A stretch of 64,000 nucleotides of DNA from Micropterix aruncella (GCA_944548615.1 OX155952.1:35971788-36035787); one strand, 5' to 3'; numbered from the stretch's first letter, positions 32,700 through 44,572 are shown. Made by a program: numbers and translations. Notes: generated by a model from the sequence alone, not told the origin.

Positions 32700-32935
32700 T
32701 CAACTTATCCTACCTGGGTTACGTGCTTAGGCACGACAGGTACAAACTCCTGTAACTCACTATGATGGGAAAAGTTGCAGGGAAGAGGAGACCAGACGGA
32801 AATCTTGGTTGTGGAACATTCAGGAATGAACCTTTATTACGAGTATCGCCGAATTGTTTTGCCTGGAAAAGGACAAAAAGAAGCATGCAGAGCTGACTGC
32901 CAAGCGTCACTAGTTGGAGAGGCAAACACGAAAAA
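32700..32935 (+). pseudogene. LINE endonuclease-RT C-terminal relic
   Basis: The translation YLGYVLRHDRYKLL, MMGKVAGKRRPDG and, in another frame, SWLWNIQE and AELFCLEKDKKKHAELTAKR matches the C-terminal YLGHVLRxxxYxLLQLxxxGKxxGKRxxGRxxxSWLxNLR block of many insect endonuclease-RT LINEs. Stops and a frameshift are present. The following ~230 bp may be 3' UTR. Confidence 0.6.
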
Positions 32936-33169
32936 AAACATAACATTCGCGTAATAAAGATCAGCCACCTAGCGGAAATCCAGTGAAAAACCTTCGAAAT
33001 CGCACATCGGCGTCTAAGCAAAGACACGAACCGCGGTTTCAAGGTAGTGCGCAGTGACAAAGGTACGCGGTAACAGATGGCACTGGCCGCCCGCAACTGT
33101 AAGCGAAGAAATACAATTATAACAAATAAAAAAAGGTAGACCGATTTCAACCACAATCGTTTCAACTCT

Positions 33170-33395
33170 TACCATGACCAAATGATGCCTATATACCGAA
33201 TTTCAGCTCAATCGGATGAAGCGTGTAGACGCTATCGTGGAGGAATACACACAGACACACAAACAGACTTGAGTAGGAAAATGGTCTTAATCGTCTCAGG
33301 GGGGGTCAATATGGATATTTTCGTCTTCATCTCGAATTCGCGATACTTTCCTCTGCCGGGAAATTAAAAATATCTAATATTTATATGACACGCTG
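33170..33395. other. Possible retroposon 3' region, otherwise no gene
   Basis: CCGAATTTCAGCTCAATCGG followed by ACACACAGACACACAAACAG is a common style of non-LTR 3' end in insects. Unassigned. Confidence 0.3.
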
Positions 33396-33930
33396 GTAAT
33401 ATTAACTGTCATTGTTGCATTAGGGTTCGGGAAGGGGAAACGTGACTTAAAAAGTCAAATAATATTGTTTGGATTTGCTTTTGAATTTTTGACAAAGTGG
33501 GTTGCGTGACTTATGCTCTGACCCTGTATTTATTATTATTTTAAGTCGCCTAGTTGGGTTAGGATTTGACATTGTGCTGCAGTGCCCCTCAGCTAAGTAG
33601 CATTCGTAGCAACGACGCTAAGGCGGGAACGCGTAGGGCGCGAGCACAATACAGGTGTAAAGACAGGATAACAGCCCGCCTAGAGTCGAATGTCAATGGG
33701 GAGACTCCACTGAAAGCCAACTTATTCTAATGCACGGGGTCTCGTTGCAGCTTTTGTATTTACACTCCCGCAAGCAACCGCATCGCGCACACGCCCTCCA
33801 GCATTTTCAATCTGGCCATTGTTATATGTAATTGCAAGTCGAGTGTAATCTTTGGATGGAATAACAAACAAGGTATTGAAAGATTTTCGCTTTTAGCTGA
33901 GGCTCGCTTTAGGCTGAGCAATCGAGATGT
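33396..33930. other. No gene seen
   Basis: Moderate G+C island near 33570-33810 without an open frame. Confidence 0.4.
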
Positions 33931-33948
33931 GAAATAGTAAACATCGGT

Positions 33949-34800
33949 GTGCCCCAGGGCTCAATATTAGGACCTCTCCTCTTCAATCTCTATTGTAACG
34001 ATTTAGCAAATAACATAACTTGTGCCAAAACTGTCCAATTTGCAGATGACACCACTTGTATTTTTGAAAGTGATTGTAGAACAAAAATGGAGGAATTAAT
34101 AAACAAAACACTTTTTGAAGTCAATGATTGGTTTAGAGCGAACCAGATGTCGCTAAATTTAAGCAAAACAGTGTTGATAAACTTCTCAAATAAAAAAGAA
34201 AAACAGTTAGCGTTAAATTATTCTATCGAGATTGCCAAGTCGTCTAAATTTCTAGGAATTTACATCGATGAAAATATGTCATGGAAAACCCATGTAGACC
34301 AGCTTAAGTCAAAATTATGTTCAGCTTGCTATGCGGTATCCAGATTAAGAAAAATATTGGACGAAAAGGAAACTGTGAGTGCATACTATTCTCTGGTTGA
34401 ATCCCACTTGAGATATGGGATTTTATTGTGGGCAAATGCCACTGATATTAAAGAGGTATTTATTTTACAAAAAAGGGTCGTGAGAGCAATACGCGGATTA
34501 AATAGAAGAGAATCTTGCAAACCACTATTTCGTGAACTAAAGATCCCCACCGTTTATACCATACTTATTCACGAAAGCCTGTGCGAATTCTATAAAAATA
34601 AAGGAAAGCACCAAACTCTTGCCCACATACATTCCCACAATACAAGGCACAAATCGATGTATACTCATAATTCTATACCTGCAACATCACAATTTCAAAG
34701 GACAACTCAATACAGAAGCATAACATTTTATAACAGGTTACCAGATGAATTAAAAAATATACAAACACTAGCAGACCCGGCCACGCGTTGCTGTGGCTAA
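33949..34800 (+). pseudogene. LINE reverse transcriptase, 5'-truncated (283 codons open)
   Basis: Opens in the RT palm at VPQGSILGPLLFNLYCNDL (motif 4, GTG at 33949), then FADDTTCIF (catalytic aspartates), MSLNLSKTVLINF, KFLGIYIDENMSWKTHVDQL, YYSLVESHLRYGILLWANAT and QKRVVRAIRGLNRRES, ending with FYNRLPDELKNIQTL. This is a jockey/CR1-type LINE. The palm, thumb and C-terminus are intact and read without a stop, unusually well kept for this window. Two stops (TAG TAA) stand just upstream, and the endonuclease and first RT motifs are missing. The final residues (ADPATRCCG) come from the adjoining sequence that starts near 34779. It cannot be active alone. Confidence 0.9.
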
Positions 34801-35070
34801 GGTTTTTGTTATATTACATTGTAGTAAACTATTTAATAGGAACGGTAGGAGAACATCATTCATGGGGACCACCATGCTTTTTTAAATAGATGCCATTTGT
34901 AAAAAAATATGGCGAACTCCATGACAGATTTTCTACTACCGTAACCCCTTAATTAATACAATGAAATTATTATTTACGAACGAAGACGGAAACGTTAATG
35001 CTGGTATAAAAATCCTCTGGATTGGGATTTAAAGGGGAAGGACTTTCAACACGATTGATTAAAATTTTCG
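34779..35070. repeat. Probable unclassified repeat adjoining the LINE
   Basis: ACCCGGCCACGCGTTGCTGT begins abruptly at the end of the LINE reading frame, suggesting an element junction. No termini identified. Confidence 0.3.
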
Positions 35071-35477
35071 TACAGTTGATATTAATCAAAAATCAATACA
35101 AAAGAATTAATTTTAAAATTTATTATTATTTTTATTAAAGTTTGTAACAAATGAGTATATTACAAAGTTGTTAGTAAATAACATGTGTTTTTACAAAATG
35201 GCTGTTGATGATGACGAAAGGTAACCTGAAACAACGAAATTTCTTCAATATCAAATTAACACCGTGGACAAAAACGTTTTTTCAAATTTACCGCAAAATT
35301 AAAAAAAAAAAAAAAATATTGAAAAAAACATAAAAATTTGTGCCCTTTTTTAAAAGATTCACGAAAATATTTTTTTTTTGATCGTTTTTTTTTAAATATT
35401 TCGGTTAATCTTAAAACTCTGCAAATTGTCATAATTTCTGTAATATCGGTAATTGTTATCGATATTACGATATGCTC
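35071..35477. other. A+T-rich DNA, no gene seen
   Basis: Long A and T runs, including a 16-base A run near 35300. Confidence 0.4.
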
Positions 35478-35593
35478 GAATGTGTGGGGCGCGCCAGTTT
35501 TGCATGCGGCAAACTTGCCTGTCATGCCACTTTGTCACTTTTTCATGTCAAAACATGTCACTTTTGACAGCTCCAAATTTGTTGAGGGCAGAT

Positions 35594-35673
35594 TTGCAGG
35601 AGGCAACCTTGCAGGCGGCAACCTTGCAGGCGGCATTTTTGCAGACGGCATTCTTGCAGAAAGCAAACTTGCA
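35594..35673 (+). repeat. 15-bp subterminal repeat array, left
   Basis: Five units beginning TTGCAGGAGGCAACC, then TTGCAGGCGGCAACC and variants, plus TTGCA. In one frame this reads as a pentapeptide-like ATLQA ATLQA AFLQT, an accident of the 15-bp period. Confidence 0.95.
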
Positions 35674-35870
35674 TACAAACCCGAAGTTAGCAACGTTTGA
35701 GAATGGCGCATTAGGACATGATTACACGAAATAAAATAATTTTATATTATTTTACAAACCAAAAATAAAGCAGTAAAGCATATGCTATAAATTTTAAATT
35801 TAGAAAAAGAAGTAGCAAATTATCATGTCAGGGTAAATTAAAGTGGTGAATATTTTTACCTCTCCACATT

Positions 35871-36113
35871 TAATTACCGGCATCCTTGTAGTGGATGATT
35901 CAGTACATCAAACTAAACATTAAAAAAAATGTTTTAAGTTTTTCTGTTAGGTTAGGTTAGGTTAGGTTTTTCTTTCCCTAAAATCGAAGTGACATTAATT
36001 ACCGGCATCCTTGTAGTGGATGATTCAGTACATCAAACTAAACATTAAAAAAAATGTTTTAAGTTTTTCTGTTAGGTTAGGTTAGGTTAGGTTTTTCTTT
36101 CCCTAAAATCGAA
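35871..36113. repeat. Tandem duplication, period 125 bp, with TTAGG motifs
   Basis: Two nearly identical units start at 35871 and 35996. Each contains TTAATTACCGGCATCCTTGT and GTTAGGTTAGGTTAGGTTAG. The short sister element at 44154-44564 has this region once, with an additional CCTAACCTAA run. Confidence 0.95.
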
Positions 36114-36313
36114 AGTTGATTGCTGAGATCTGCGATGGAGAGGACACTCAAAGAAGTGGACTGGTTTCCCTACCCTGACATATGAAAACGCGGCTTTTGT
36201 CGATTTCTACTCTGGTAACACTAAATTTTAAATACGATGTTTTGCTCCTAACTTCATTTTCTGCAAAAATGCCGTCTGCAAAAATGCCGACCCTCGAAAC
36301 GTTAGTTTGACAT

Positions 36314-36408
36314 TTGCAAAACTGCCTTCTGCAAGATTGCCTTCTGCAAAACTGCCGCCTGCAAGAATGCCGTCTGCAAGATTGCCGTCTGCAAATCTGC
36401 CTTCTGCA
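36314..36408 (-). repeat. 15-bp subterminal repeat array, right
   Basis: Six units on the minus strand of type TGCAGAAGGCAGTTT, TGCAGACGGCATTCT, in inverted orientation to the left array. Confidence 0.95.
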
Positions 36409-36431
36409 AGTTTGATGGGACCCGAATGTGT

Positions 36432-37029
36432 CGGCCACGGTACGTACAAACAAAATGACCGCAAATTTCTTGACATTGCAATGAACATTTTGAACGCCTA
36501 TATCTCTCTTATTTATTGAGATCGAATAAAGATTATGGAAGATTAGGAATCAGCGTGGCGAATATAGCGTGGTGAATTACTTAATTTTTTATTTTGGCCT
36601 GTTTTTAAAATTTAAACTTTGAATGCCTATCTCGCTTATTTATAGCGACCGACACAATTTTCTTCCAGATTTAGCATTAAAATGAAAAAAAATGGAGAGA
36701 GGTTCCTATACTGCAGTTATTCCACTTTTATAACTATGTGATAATACTTACCTACATGTATATATTTTAATTAAAGAGTTTTGAACAATGAAGCACAAAT
36801 AATTAAAAAGCAGGAATAATTTCACTGTATTACCTTCACAATATTTTGAATTTAGAATAACGCTTGCCCGACTATGACGTTTGTAGGTTTAACATAGCAG
36901 CGCCATCTATGGATTACTCAATAGATAACGCCATCTGTTAAAATCGTTTGGAACTAACAGATAATTGCGAATGTCAAATAATAGACATTGCAATAAAATA
37001 ATATCGCGACTATAAATTAAGACGTAAGC
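36432..37029. other. A+T-rich DNA, no gene seen
   Basis: A GCGCCATCTATGGATT..AACGCCATCTGTT motif near 36900 recalls the centre of family M1. Confidence 0.4.
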
Positions 37030-37150
37030 TATCCTATCTTTCAAGTTGGATCAAACTGCACATTGTGTGCAAATTTGATTCAAATCGGTTAAGTAGTTTA
37101 GGAGTCCATCGCGGACAAACAACGTGACACGTAATTTATATATATTAAGA
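37030..37150 (+). repeat. Non-LTR-like 3' tail
   Basis: TTCAAGTTGGATCAAACTGC, CAAATCGGTTAAGTAGTTTA and CGTGACACGTAATTTATATA are typical of a repeated insect retroposon 3' end (probably RTE-like) ending in TATATATTAAGATA. Recognised from general knowledge. Only one copy is in the window. Confidence 0.5.
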
Positions 37151-37727
37151 TATGCACTATTTAAAAAACTTACCAAGGAATTTTTACTGCAAAAATGTTT
37201 ATATGGCGGGGACTTTTAAAATTTTATATTCACAATTATTCTGAACACTTCATTTTACAGACAATTTACTTACTGATTATGTAACATGATTTAGGAATTA
37301 TTGCTTTTATTTTTATATTTTTACTCTGATTATTATTTGATGCTTTCCAAATTGGACTCCTTGATTATTATTATTATTATTGTTTTTTTTATTTGAAGAT
37401 TCATACTTTTTTTTTTTTTTTGGATTTGGTATTTCTATTTTTGATATTTATAAATGATCTTTTTGATATTTAGACAATGTAATGGTTGATTTTGTATAGT
37501 TTATTGACTTTCAGATTTCTAACGTGATTTAATTTTATTTTTGCCAGATATATTATATGTTTAAAATATGAATATTATAAAAAATACATTTATTAATTGT
37601 AAGTTCTATACCCTTACCGGGTTTTTTGGAATAAATCAACTTTGAACTTTGAACTTTGAACTTTAACAAGACTTGTTGTTTTTGAAAAATATTCAATGAT
37701 GAAAACCGTTAGTTAACGTTCATTTTT
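37151..37727. other. A+T-rich DNA, no gene seen
   Basis: CTTTGAA is repeated in tandem near 37640-37665. Confidence 0.4.
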
Positions 37728-37830
37728 ACAGGACTACTCAACAAAAAAGGGATGTAATGTGTTCAGGGTTCATATATGTATGTTTTCCGTTTCTCTATTC
37801 CAATATAACTTATAAACGTTGAAACCGTTT
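37728..37830 (+). repeat. Dispersed repeat M7, copy 2
   Basis: GACTACTCAACAAAAAAGGG, ATGTGTTCAGGGTTCATATA and TTTTCCGTTTCTCTATTCCA match 52765-52890 and the reverse of 7846-7955. Confidence 0.75.
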
Positions 37831-38314
37831 TAGAAGTATATTATCTTTTATTATTATCTTATTATTAAAGTATAGTATCTTCTATGAAAATATCTAGGTA
37901 GAACTTAGATCCACAGACTTTCTGGTACAATAGTAGTTTCCACGACATTTATACCGACTGAGCTCAGTTTTTATTAACTTAACGAATTCGTTAATTACTC
38001 AAACTAAAACTGTAGTCTGGCCAGGCGAAGGGGATGTATCCGCATTTTTTTGTATGTAGCGCCAACAGTGGACAAGTGCTCTTGTTTTTTTTCTACGGCG
38101 CGACTAACGCGCCGTAAGGTTAAAAAACCGTGCCGTGGACAAGAGGCCTTACGTACTGCATGATTTTTCAACTTAACTATAAAAAATAAACCTATTTAGA
38201 GAATACATTGATTTTTTCCAATGTGGGTGTGTATTAATTTTTTTTTGCTAATGTTTAGTTTTTTTCAATTTGTAACAATAAAAAATACCTGCCTACTACC
38301 ATAACATTATACCT

Positions 38315-38445
38315 GGGATTAAAACGAATTTACCGCGTCAAGGTTTTAGCACCCGATGTTGCAACCGCCACCGTTGTCTGGAAACGGTTGCAACATTGCC
38401 AAAACGTTGAGTGCTACAAACTTTACGTGGTAAAATCGTTTTTTT
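38315..38445. mobile_element. Foldback MITE family M2, copy 3
   Basis: AAAACGAATTTACCGCGTCA at the left and the reverse complement of TTTACGTGGTAAAATCGTTT at the right. The centre GTTGCAACCG...CGGTTGCAAC is a near-palindrome. Confidence 0.8.
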
Positions 38446-38639
38446 TTCTTTATATACAAACCAACAATTATACAAACTTATACATGTCAAACAACTTCTA
38501 TAGTCTTCGATTTCATACCGTAACATTATCACGTATTCCTACTACGTTTGCATTCCATTGAATAAGGAACTGCAACTCATAGAATATTATATGCTGAATG
38601 TACTCAGATTAAGCAAGTCGAAAATAGCAAGAGCGCGCC

Positions 38640-38995
38640 ACAGAATATCCACAATGGTGTTCCTCAAGGATCAACTCTTGGACCTATTCTCTTTTTATTC
38701 TATATTAATAACATCCCAGAGTGCATAAAGTCCGTGGATGAGGAAATTATTTTATTCGCCGATGACACTTCTTTTTTTTTAGCAATGAAAATAAACACTC
38801 TGGCTCAAAGAATAAAATAAACAATTATAGACTTAGTAAATGGTTCTAAGTAAATAAATAGTCACTTAATGTAAATAAATCAAAAGCAACATGGTTCTCT
38901 TTGCGTTTGTCTGATTGAAATGAAATGAATATATACTTTCGGACTGACAAACTGGAAAATTCCCACTCCACTAAATTCTTCAGATTAGAAATTGA
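38640..38995 (+). pseudogene. LINE reverse transcriptase palm relic
   Basis: HNGVPQGSTLGPILFLFYIN then VDEEIILFADDTSFF cover RT motifs 4 and 5 with the catalytic FADD. Stops appear soon after (around 38818 and 38850), then LTNWKIPTPLN-like remnants. Distinct from the 33.9 kb copy. Confidence 0.8.
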
Positions 38996-41004
38996 GCAAA
39001 TACTACAACGGTCTGCTTACTTAAATGATCTCTCTTAGTATTAGTAAATGGCTTAGTTAAAGTTGCCGACTTATACATTAAGCAATTATAAAATATTATA
39101 CATTTGACAGCGACGTCAAAAATCCCGACTGGCAATCTGGCGCCTGTCCATATCTGGCGCCCTGGAGCAGCCAGTGTATGTTTTCGATCGGCCAATAAAC
39201 TTAAATCAATCAATCATCTTCATTCATCATAATCAGCCCGTTATGAACGGGCTTATTATCCAGTTCCTCAATAAATCGTTAATGATCTAACAAAATTGCA
39301 GCGTTCGAGAAGGGATCTCTACTCCCCCACCTCCCTCACAACACCCCTGGGATTATAAAAGGTGCGACTAAAAAAAAGGTTAGGAACCACTGGATCTAAC
39401 AAACTACATACATATTATACCGAATGACTTAGGTAGGTATGACTAAGAGTTTTAGATAGAATCAAAATAGTATATTTTATTCTATTATTTAGTAACATTA
39501 GGAAAGAATGTGTTCTAATCTTTAACAAAATTGATCGGAATGTTTTCTTTTGGATAACAATACGAATATAAACTTCTTGAGTAGCATAATTTCTCGGCAT
39601 GCCTGGCTTGGGCCAATCTATTGTATTTTTAATGCGGTGCTAGCAAGTATTCCGTTTAACATAATATCCGTAGACACAGCTCTGTTTACAGATATTTCAA
39701 ACACGGCAGAACATTTAATTTCCTTCTCGATCGAGCGGAAATTTTAAATTCCTGCGTCAGTGGAGAGCCACGAGTTGCGACTTTTAGGTTTACCGTTTAC
39801 GGGCAAACGGATTCGTAAAGCGCGACTTATTTAAGTTGGCGTTTGTAGCCGCGCCGAAGGTTTCCATAAAACTTTTAATGAATGTAAAATTCGAGCCGTA
39901 TCTATAAATTTGTCATTGATATAAAAAAAATTACAGGTAAACGCATTTAATAATGAAGATATCCAGTTTAAAATCGGGCTGTTTCGTCGGTACGTCGTCT
40001 ACACAGATCGGAACAAGCGATAATTTCCGATTCCGTTATAATATCGTTATCGTTAACAAAAATATCAATATTCCAATACCCATGCCTACAATTCGATATT
40101 ATCGAGATATCGATGTCACTAAACATAATATTGATTTAAAGGGTTAAGCAAAAAACAATCAAAGTTAATTTAAAAAATGGTAATTCCATTTTTAAAATTT
40201 ACTAACCTAAAATAGGACCTTTTAGGCAGGGTTTGTTTGAGTGGGAACAAAATATATTTTGTGTCTAAACCAAATATAGTAAAATTTCGTAAAGAAATAT
40301 ATTTTACTTAAATTTAAACCCCAAAAAAAGTATCTTGTTCGTAAAAAGTCTAATTGACTTTGACCATTCTTCCCCGTGACCCTTCATTTGTTTTATATAA
40401 TAAATAAGCAAATCTATAAATAAATACTCGTGATAAATACTCGTATACCTATACTCAATATCAAGAATAATTTTCTTCACAAATTTACTTAAGTTTGTTT
40501 ATTCGTTCGGCTTTATTTTTAATTTTGAATAATACTGATTTTTTTGTGTCCTTTTTCGAAAGTAATTTGTTTAATTAAAATAGTTTTATTATGTGAGTGT
40601 TAAAATTTACTAGTAAAATAAACAAAAAAATGTGCAATCTTCTGCGATATGATGTATCGGCAAAACGTTAAACATAGCGAATGTCGCTAGCGTTATGACC
40701 AAAATGGTATGATGATATCTTGATAATAATAACATCTTGATTGATAAACAATACATGAAATATACTAATTTTACCCTGATTATTTCCCTTTCAATCCTCC
40801 GGTTAACAAATAAATAAATGTAATTTGTTTGTTTGTTTTTTAAGTAAATTACCTATATTTATACCTACTAATTAAATTATTTCAAAAAGTTTCTTTCGAG
40901 CCACCTTACACTTAATACATTCAACTGTCTTAAGATATACCTAATAATTGGGTTATACAAATTGTTTACATTTAAAATCTGTATGTATAGAACGACACCC
41001 TGTA
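38996..41004. other. A+T-rich DNA, no gene seen
   Basis: Frames of 60-77 codons only. A near-repeat of AAATACTCG occurs near 40420-40445. Confidence 0.4.
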
Positions 41005-41312
41005 TTAATTAGTGACATCTTTGTTGTGGGTGAAAAAGTACGACAAACTAGGCCATTTAATATATATATATATATTTAATCAGTATAAAAAGCTAGGAGC
41101 ACGATGCGCACTCTAGCAGTAAGTAAAATATTGCTAATATTGTTTATTAGCAATATTTTACCTACCGCTAGATGGCGCAGCGCGTTCAATGCTTCTCAAA
41201 CTTATTTCAATAGATAGGATTTGCAATTTTGACAAAAAAAAAAACAAAAAAGTTTCTTACTTCGTCGCACTGATTCACCCACTGCAAGGATTTCACTAAT
41301 TAAAAACTGACC
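41005..41312. mobile_element. Hairpin MITE family M1, copy 1
   Basis: Outer inverted repeats TTAATTAGTGACATCTTTGT and the reverse complement of CAAGGATTTCACTAATTAAA. The central inverted repeat is built from TCTAGCAGTAAGTAAAATAT and ATATTTTACCTACCGCTAGA (41110-41185), flanked by GCGC-rich boxes. Sister copies lie near 47.7, 51.2, 53.7 and 63.3 kb. Confidence 0.8.
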
Positions 41313-42120
41313 CTTTACGTATACTTTTGTAAACGCGCAAATCTTTATCGACTCTCAGATTCCCTGTCGTTTCGCTCAGTCTGCAATAAACCGTGCCGTT
41401 ATTGTGCACAAGACGGTAAATAATTGTCTGATTGATTTACAGCTTCAATCAGAAATGCGGACTCATCGAGTGTGTCTATTATTACTTAATTTGGTGTAAG
41501 AACCGTTATCAGAGCTACTTTATTGTAACCGCCAAGGTGAGGCAAGGCGGATGAACACTTATCTCGGGCATTTGAAACGGGTTTTAGTAAATCCATCTTT
41601 TTTTTCCAAAGGTTGCCACTCCAAAGTAATATTTGGAGACTATTTTGGATATTTTAATATTTCAAACTGTTGTAGCCAGAATATGATGATGATGGTAGTG
41701 CTGTGCTGTTGGCGAAACATTAGAGTACTGTTTAAAAATTATGCATTCTTTCAAAAACTTATACTTTGATAATAAATCCGGTTGATACACGTTATATACT
41801 TTCCCAAATTCCGACTTGATGAAGCGACCGAAAATGTATCGTTATTCTAGGCCCTAGGGCATTGGCTATATGAATAAGCACGATAATTGATTTGCATTCG
41901 ATTTTCAAACTGTTTTGTTTTCTTATTTCGTTTCGATTTTTAAATTTTTTTAGTCATCATTTTAAAATTTAAATTATTAAACTAGTAAACTACTAAATAT
42001 ATAATATTTTGAAACAAATGGCGAATATCTCCAATCAGCTTTTCAATTTTTGGCATTAGAATGACCTTTTTTGTGAGTAATTTGGTCCTAATAAGTTATT
42101 TATTGAGATACACTGGGAAC
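41313..42120. other. No gene seen
   Basis: No feature recognised. Confidence 0.4.
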
Positions 42121-42143
42121 ACACACACATCATACACACACAC

Positions 42144-42219
<76 letters not shown>
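42119..42219. repeat. (CA)n microsatellite
   Basis: About 100 bp of AC dinucleotides with a few interruptions. Confidence 0.95.
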
Positions 42220-42220
<1 letters not shown>

Positions 42221-42270
42221 GACTGCTCTGAGTTCGTCAATGCATGAATAATCTTGGGTTCCTAAATACG

Positions 42271-42689
42271 GAAAAAGAAATGCTCGTTTACATTTCCTAA
42301 GAAACGGGGATGGTTGTTGACCTGATGTCAGATACTCTTGAAAAGACCCGTTGGATATCCGATTCCGAGTGGTAGACTCAAACCGAATTGGAACAATTAG
42401 AATTCAAGCCGAATTACCGCCAACATCAGGCAGAGGCCGCGCAAGCGATTTCGGACCCGTGATCAAACGGGGACGGAGAAATCCTGCTGAAGTAGTGAGG
42501 ACCCAAGGCTGTCGGCTGGATCCACTTCCCGCAGGGCCACGTTGGACTCTCACGGGTTAGTGGCCGTAGCTAGACGGTAGACTGTATCGTCCACAAGTGT
42601 CTATGTTCACCCCACGGTTGCAAGAACGATCAATATCGTTATACTTTTCTGGGGTGGCGGGTTCGCCCGTTATAAGTGACAACTTCATA
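42271..42689 (+). mobile_element. Diverged R668 copy, 419 bp, 14-bp duplication
   Basis: Flanked by GGTTCCTAAATACG (42257-42270) and GGTTCTTAAATACG (42690-42703), one mismatch. Collinear with R668 from GGGGATGGTTGTTGACCTGA to the end TTATAAGTGACAACTTCATA. Divergence and the mismatch mark an old insertion. Confidence 0.8.
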
Positions 42690-42703
42690 GGTTCTTAAAT
42701 ACG

Positions 42704-44145
42704 AACCCAGCCACATCTTCTTATCTTATATATAAAAATGAATCGCCGTGCGTTAGTCTCGCAGGATCTAGAAAATGACTCGACCGATTTGAATAATTAT
42801 TTTTTTGTTTTGTTTGCCTTGATTCAGGGGTGGTTTACAAAATAAAGATATTTAGGAAAAATTAAAAGAAACAACTGAAAATCGAAAAAATCGAAATTGG
42901 TCATTTTGGGAAATGGGCCACTTTCAATAGATGCGCCATCCATAACTGTTATTCATTCCGTGCGACGGTGTAGAATTTCAAAAAGTCGAAAAGTCGAAAA
43001 AGTCAAGAGTCGAAAAAGTCGAAAAATGCAAAAAAGTCGGAAAAGTCGAAAAAGCATTTATATTTCATCATGTAAATTAAATACAATTAATTTATTTTAA
43101 TTACAAACGACTTTCATTTAATCACCAAACGAAACTCAAACCGTACATGATTCGGCCATATTATACATTTCAATGAATTGGATTTGGAAGGTGGATTAGG
43201 ATCAATAAACGCTACAGTTACAATCAAATCAATTTTAGGTGGTACGAAGTTCACCGGGTCATCTAGTCTATTATAATTATGCATGGAAGTATCAGAATTC
43301 CCAATTCAAATCGCTAAAGTGCAAAACATGCACTTACTATGTGGAGATCCTATCGTAACCTAGAATCATACATACAAGGTACGGCCAGTTATAGACATGC
43401 TGTGATATATAAAATCTTTACTATATAATGTATCTTGCGCCACTCCGTAAGCATGCACGTATCCAGAGGGGAGGGGGGGAGGGGAAAATGGGATTTATCC
43501 CCATTCGAAATTTTGCGTATTTTCATTTCATTGTACAGGCAAATTCATTTGGTGGGTGCCGTTCGCGTTGTTTTAATGAATTCATCCCCCCTCTCCGAAA
43601 TTAAAGTCTGGATATGTGCCTGTCCGCAAAGAAGTCTTATGTTTTTAGTCTTTATGGCTTATGTTTGTCTGTCTAAGTTCTGTCTTAGGTTTTATGTCTT
43701 ATGTTTTAAAGTCTTATTTTATTTAAGTCTGTGAAATTTCTCCTTCATTATGAGGCCTTATCGCATAAGAACCGTGATAATCTCAGATCACAATAACTTT
43801 GTAGATGATTGCAGAGCAACTGATGATTCTTTGGATTAACCTTCTTCCTAAATGTGTATTATTATTTAATTCGGCGTAAGAGCCGTTATTGTGTCAGTGA
43901 AGGTAGTTGAACAGGTTTCGACGACCAACGCGTCGGATAATCTTGTAAATCATTCGCTCAAATGATTTTAGCGGTATATGTATTTCCGTGATTTCCAACG
44001 AAATGCAAATTTGTTAACGACCGGTACTGCATAGCATATAAACACGCAGCTTGGGAGCATCCGCTACCGCGCAAATAATATGCGTTAACAATGCTAACCT
44101 AAAACTGATTAGCTAAACATCCGTTCAGAAATTTATTCGATTATC
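42704..44145. other. No gene seen
   Basis: Contains a short tandem of AAAAGTCG units at 42980-43050 and runs of GTCTTATGTTT near 43630-43730. Otherwise unassigned. Confidence 0.4.
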
Positions 44146-44153
44146 GCTAAAAT

Positions 44154-44564
44154 GGGTCCCATCAAACTTGCAGAAGGCAAATTTGCAGACGGCAATCTTG
44201 CAGACGGCATTCTTGCAGGCGGCAGTTTTGCAGAGGGCAATCTTGCAGAAGGCAGTTTTGCAAATGTCAAACTGACCTAACCTAACCTAACAGAAAAACT
44301 TAAAACATTTTTTTTAATGTTTAGTTTGATGTATAAAAGTCATCCACTACAAGGGATGCCGGTAATTAATGTCACTTCGATTTTAGGGAAAGAAAAACCT
44401 AACCTAACCTAACCTAACAGAAAAACTTAAAAACTGTACTGAAGGTTGCCGCCTGCAAGGTTGCCGCCTGCAAGGTTGCCTCCTGCAAATCTGCCCTCAA
44501 CAAATTTGGAGCTGTCAAAAGTGACATTTGTGCAAGTTTGCCGCATGCAAAACTAGCGCCCCCC
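44154..44564. mobile_element. DNA transposon family P, 411-bp copy, 8-bp duplication
   Basis: GCTAAAAT is duplicated at 44146-44153 and 44565-44572. It is the 35486-36423 element in inverted orientation: GGGTCCCATCAAACTTGCAG at the left, CATGCAAAACTAGCGCCCCC at the right, 15-bp arrays inside both ends, and CCTAACCTAACCTAAC runs in the middle. About 530 bp of the long copy is missing. Confidence 0.9.
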
Positions 44565-44572
44565 GCTAAAAT

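Larger units (their letters stand above)
35486..36423. mobile_element. DNA transposon, family P, 938 bp, 8-bp target duplication
   Basis: GAATGTGT is duplicated at 35478-35485 and 36424-36431. The ends are imperfect inverted repeats (GGGGCGCGCCAGTTTTGCA and the reverse complement of the right end GGGTCCCATCAAACTTGCA). Just inside each end lies an array of 15-bp units of type TTGCAGGCGGCAACC, pointing inward. A second copy with its own 8-bp duplication is at 44154-44564. The 8-bp duplication fits hAT, P or Merlin superfamilies. No transposase is visible. Confidence 0.88.

Noticed and set aside
35946..35970. Telomere (TTAGG)n array
   Set aside because: Only about four units, embedded in a transposon and present in its sister copy, so not a telomere.
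36228..36488. Pentapeptide-repeat-like protein on the minus strand
   Set aside because: The 15-bp DNA period explains it. The frame is not kept through the element and similar frames occur on both strands.
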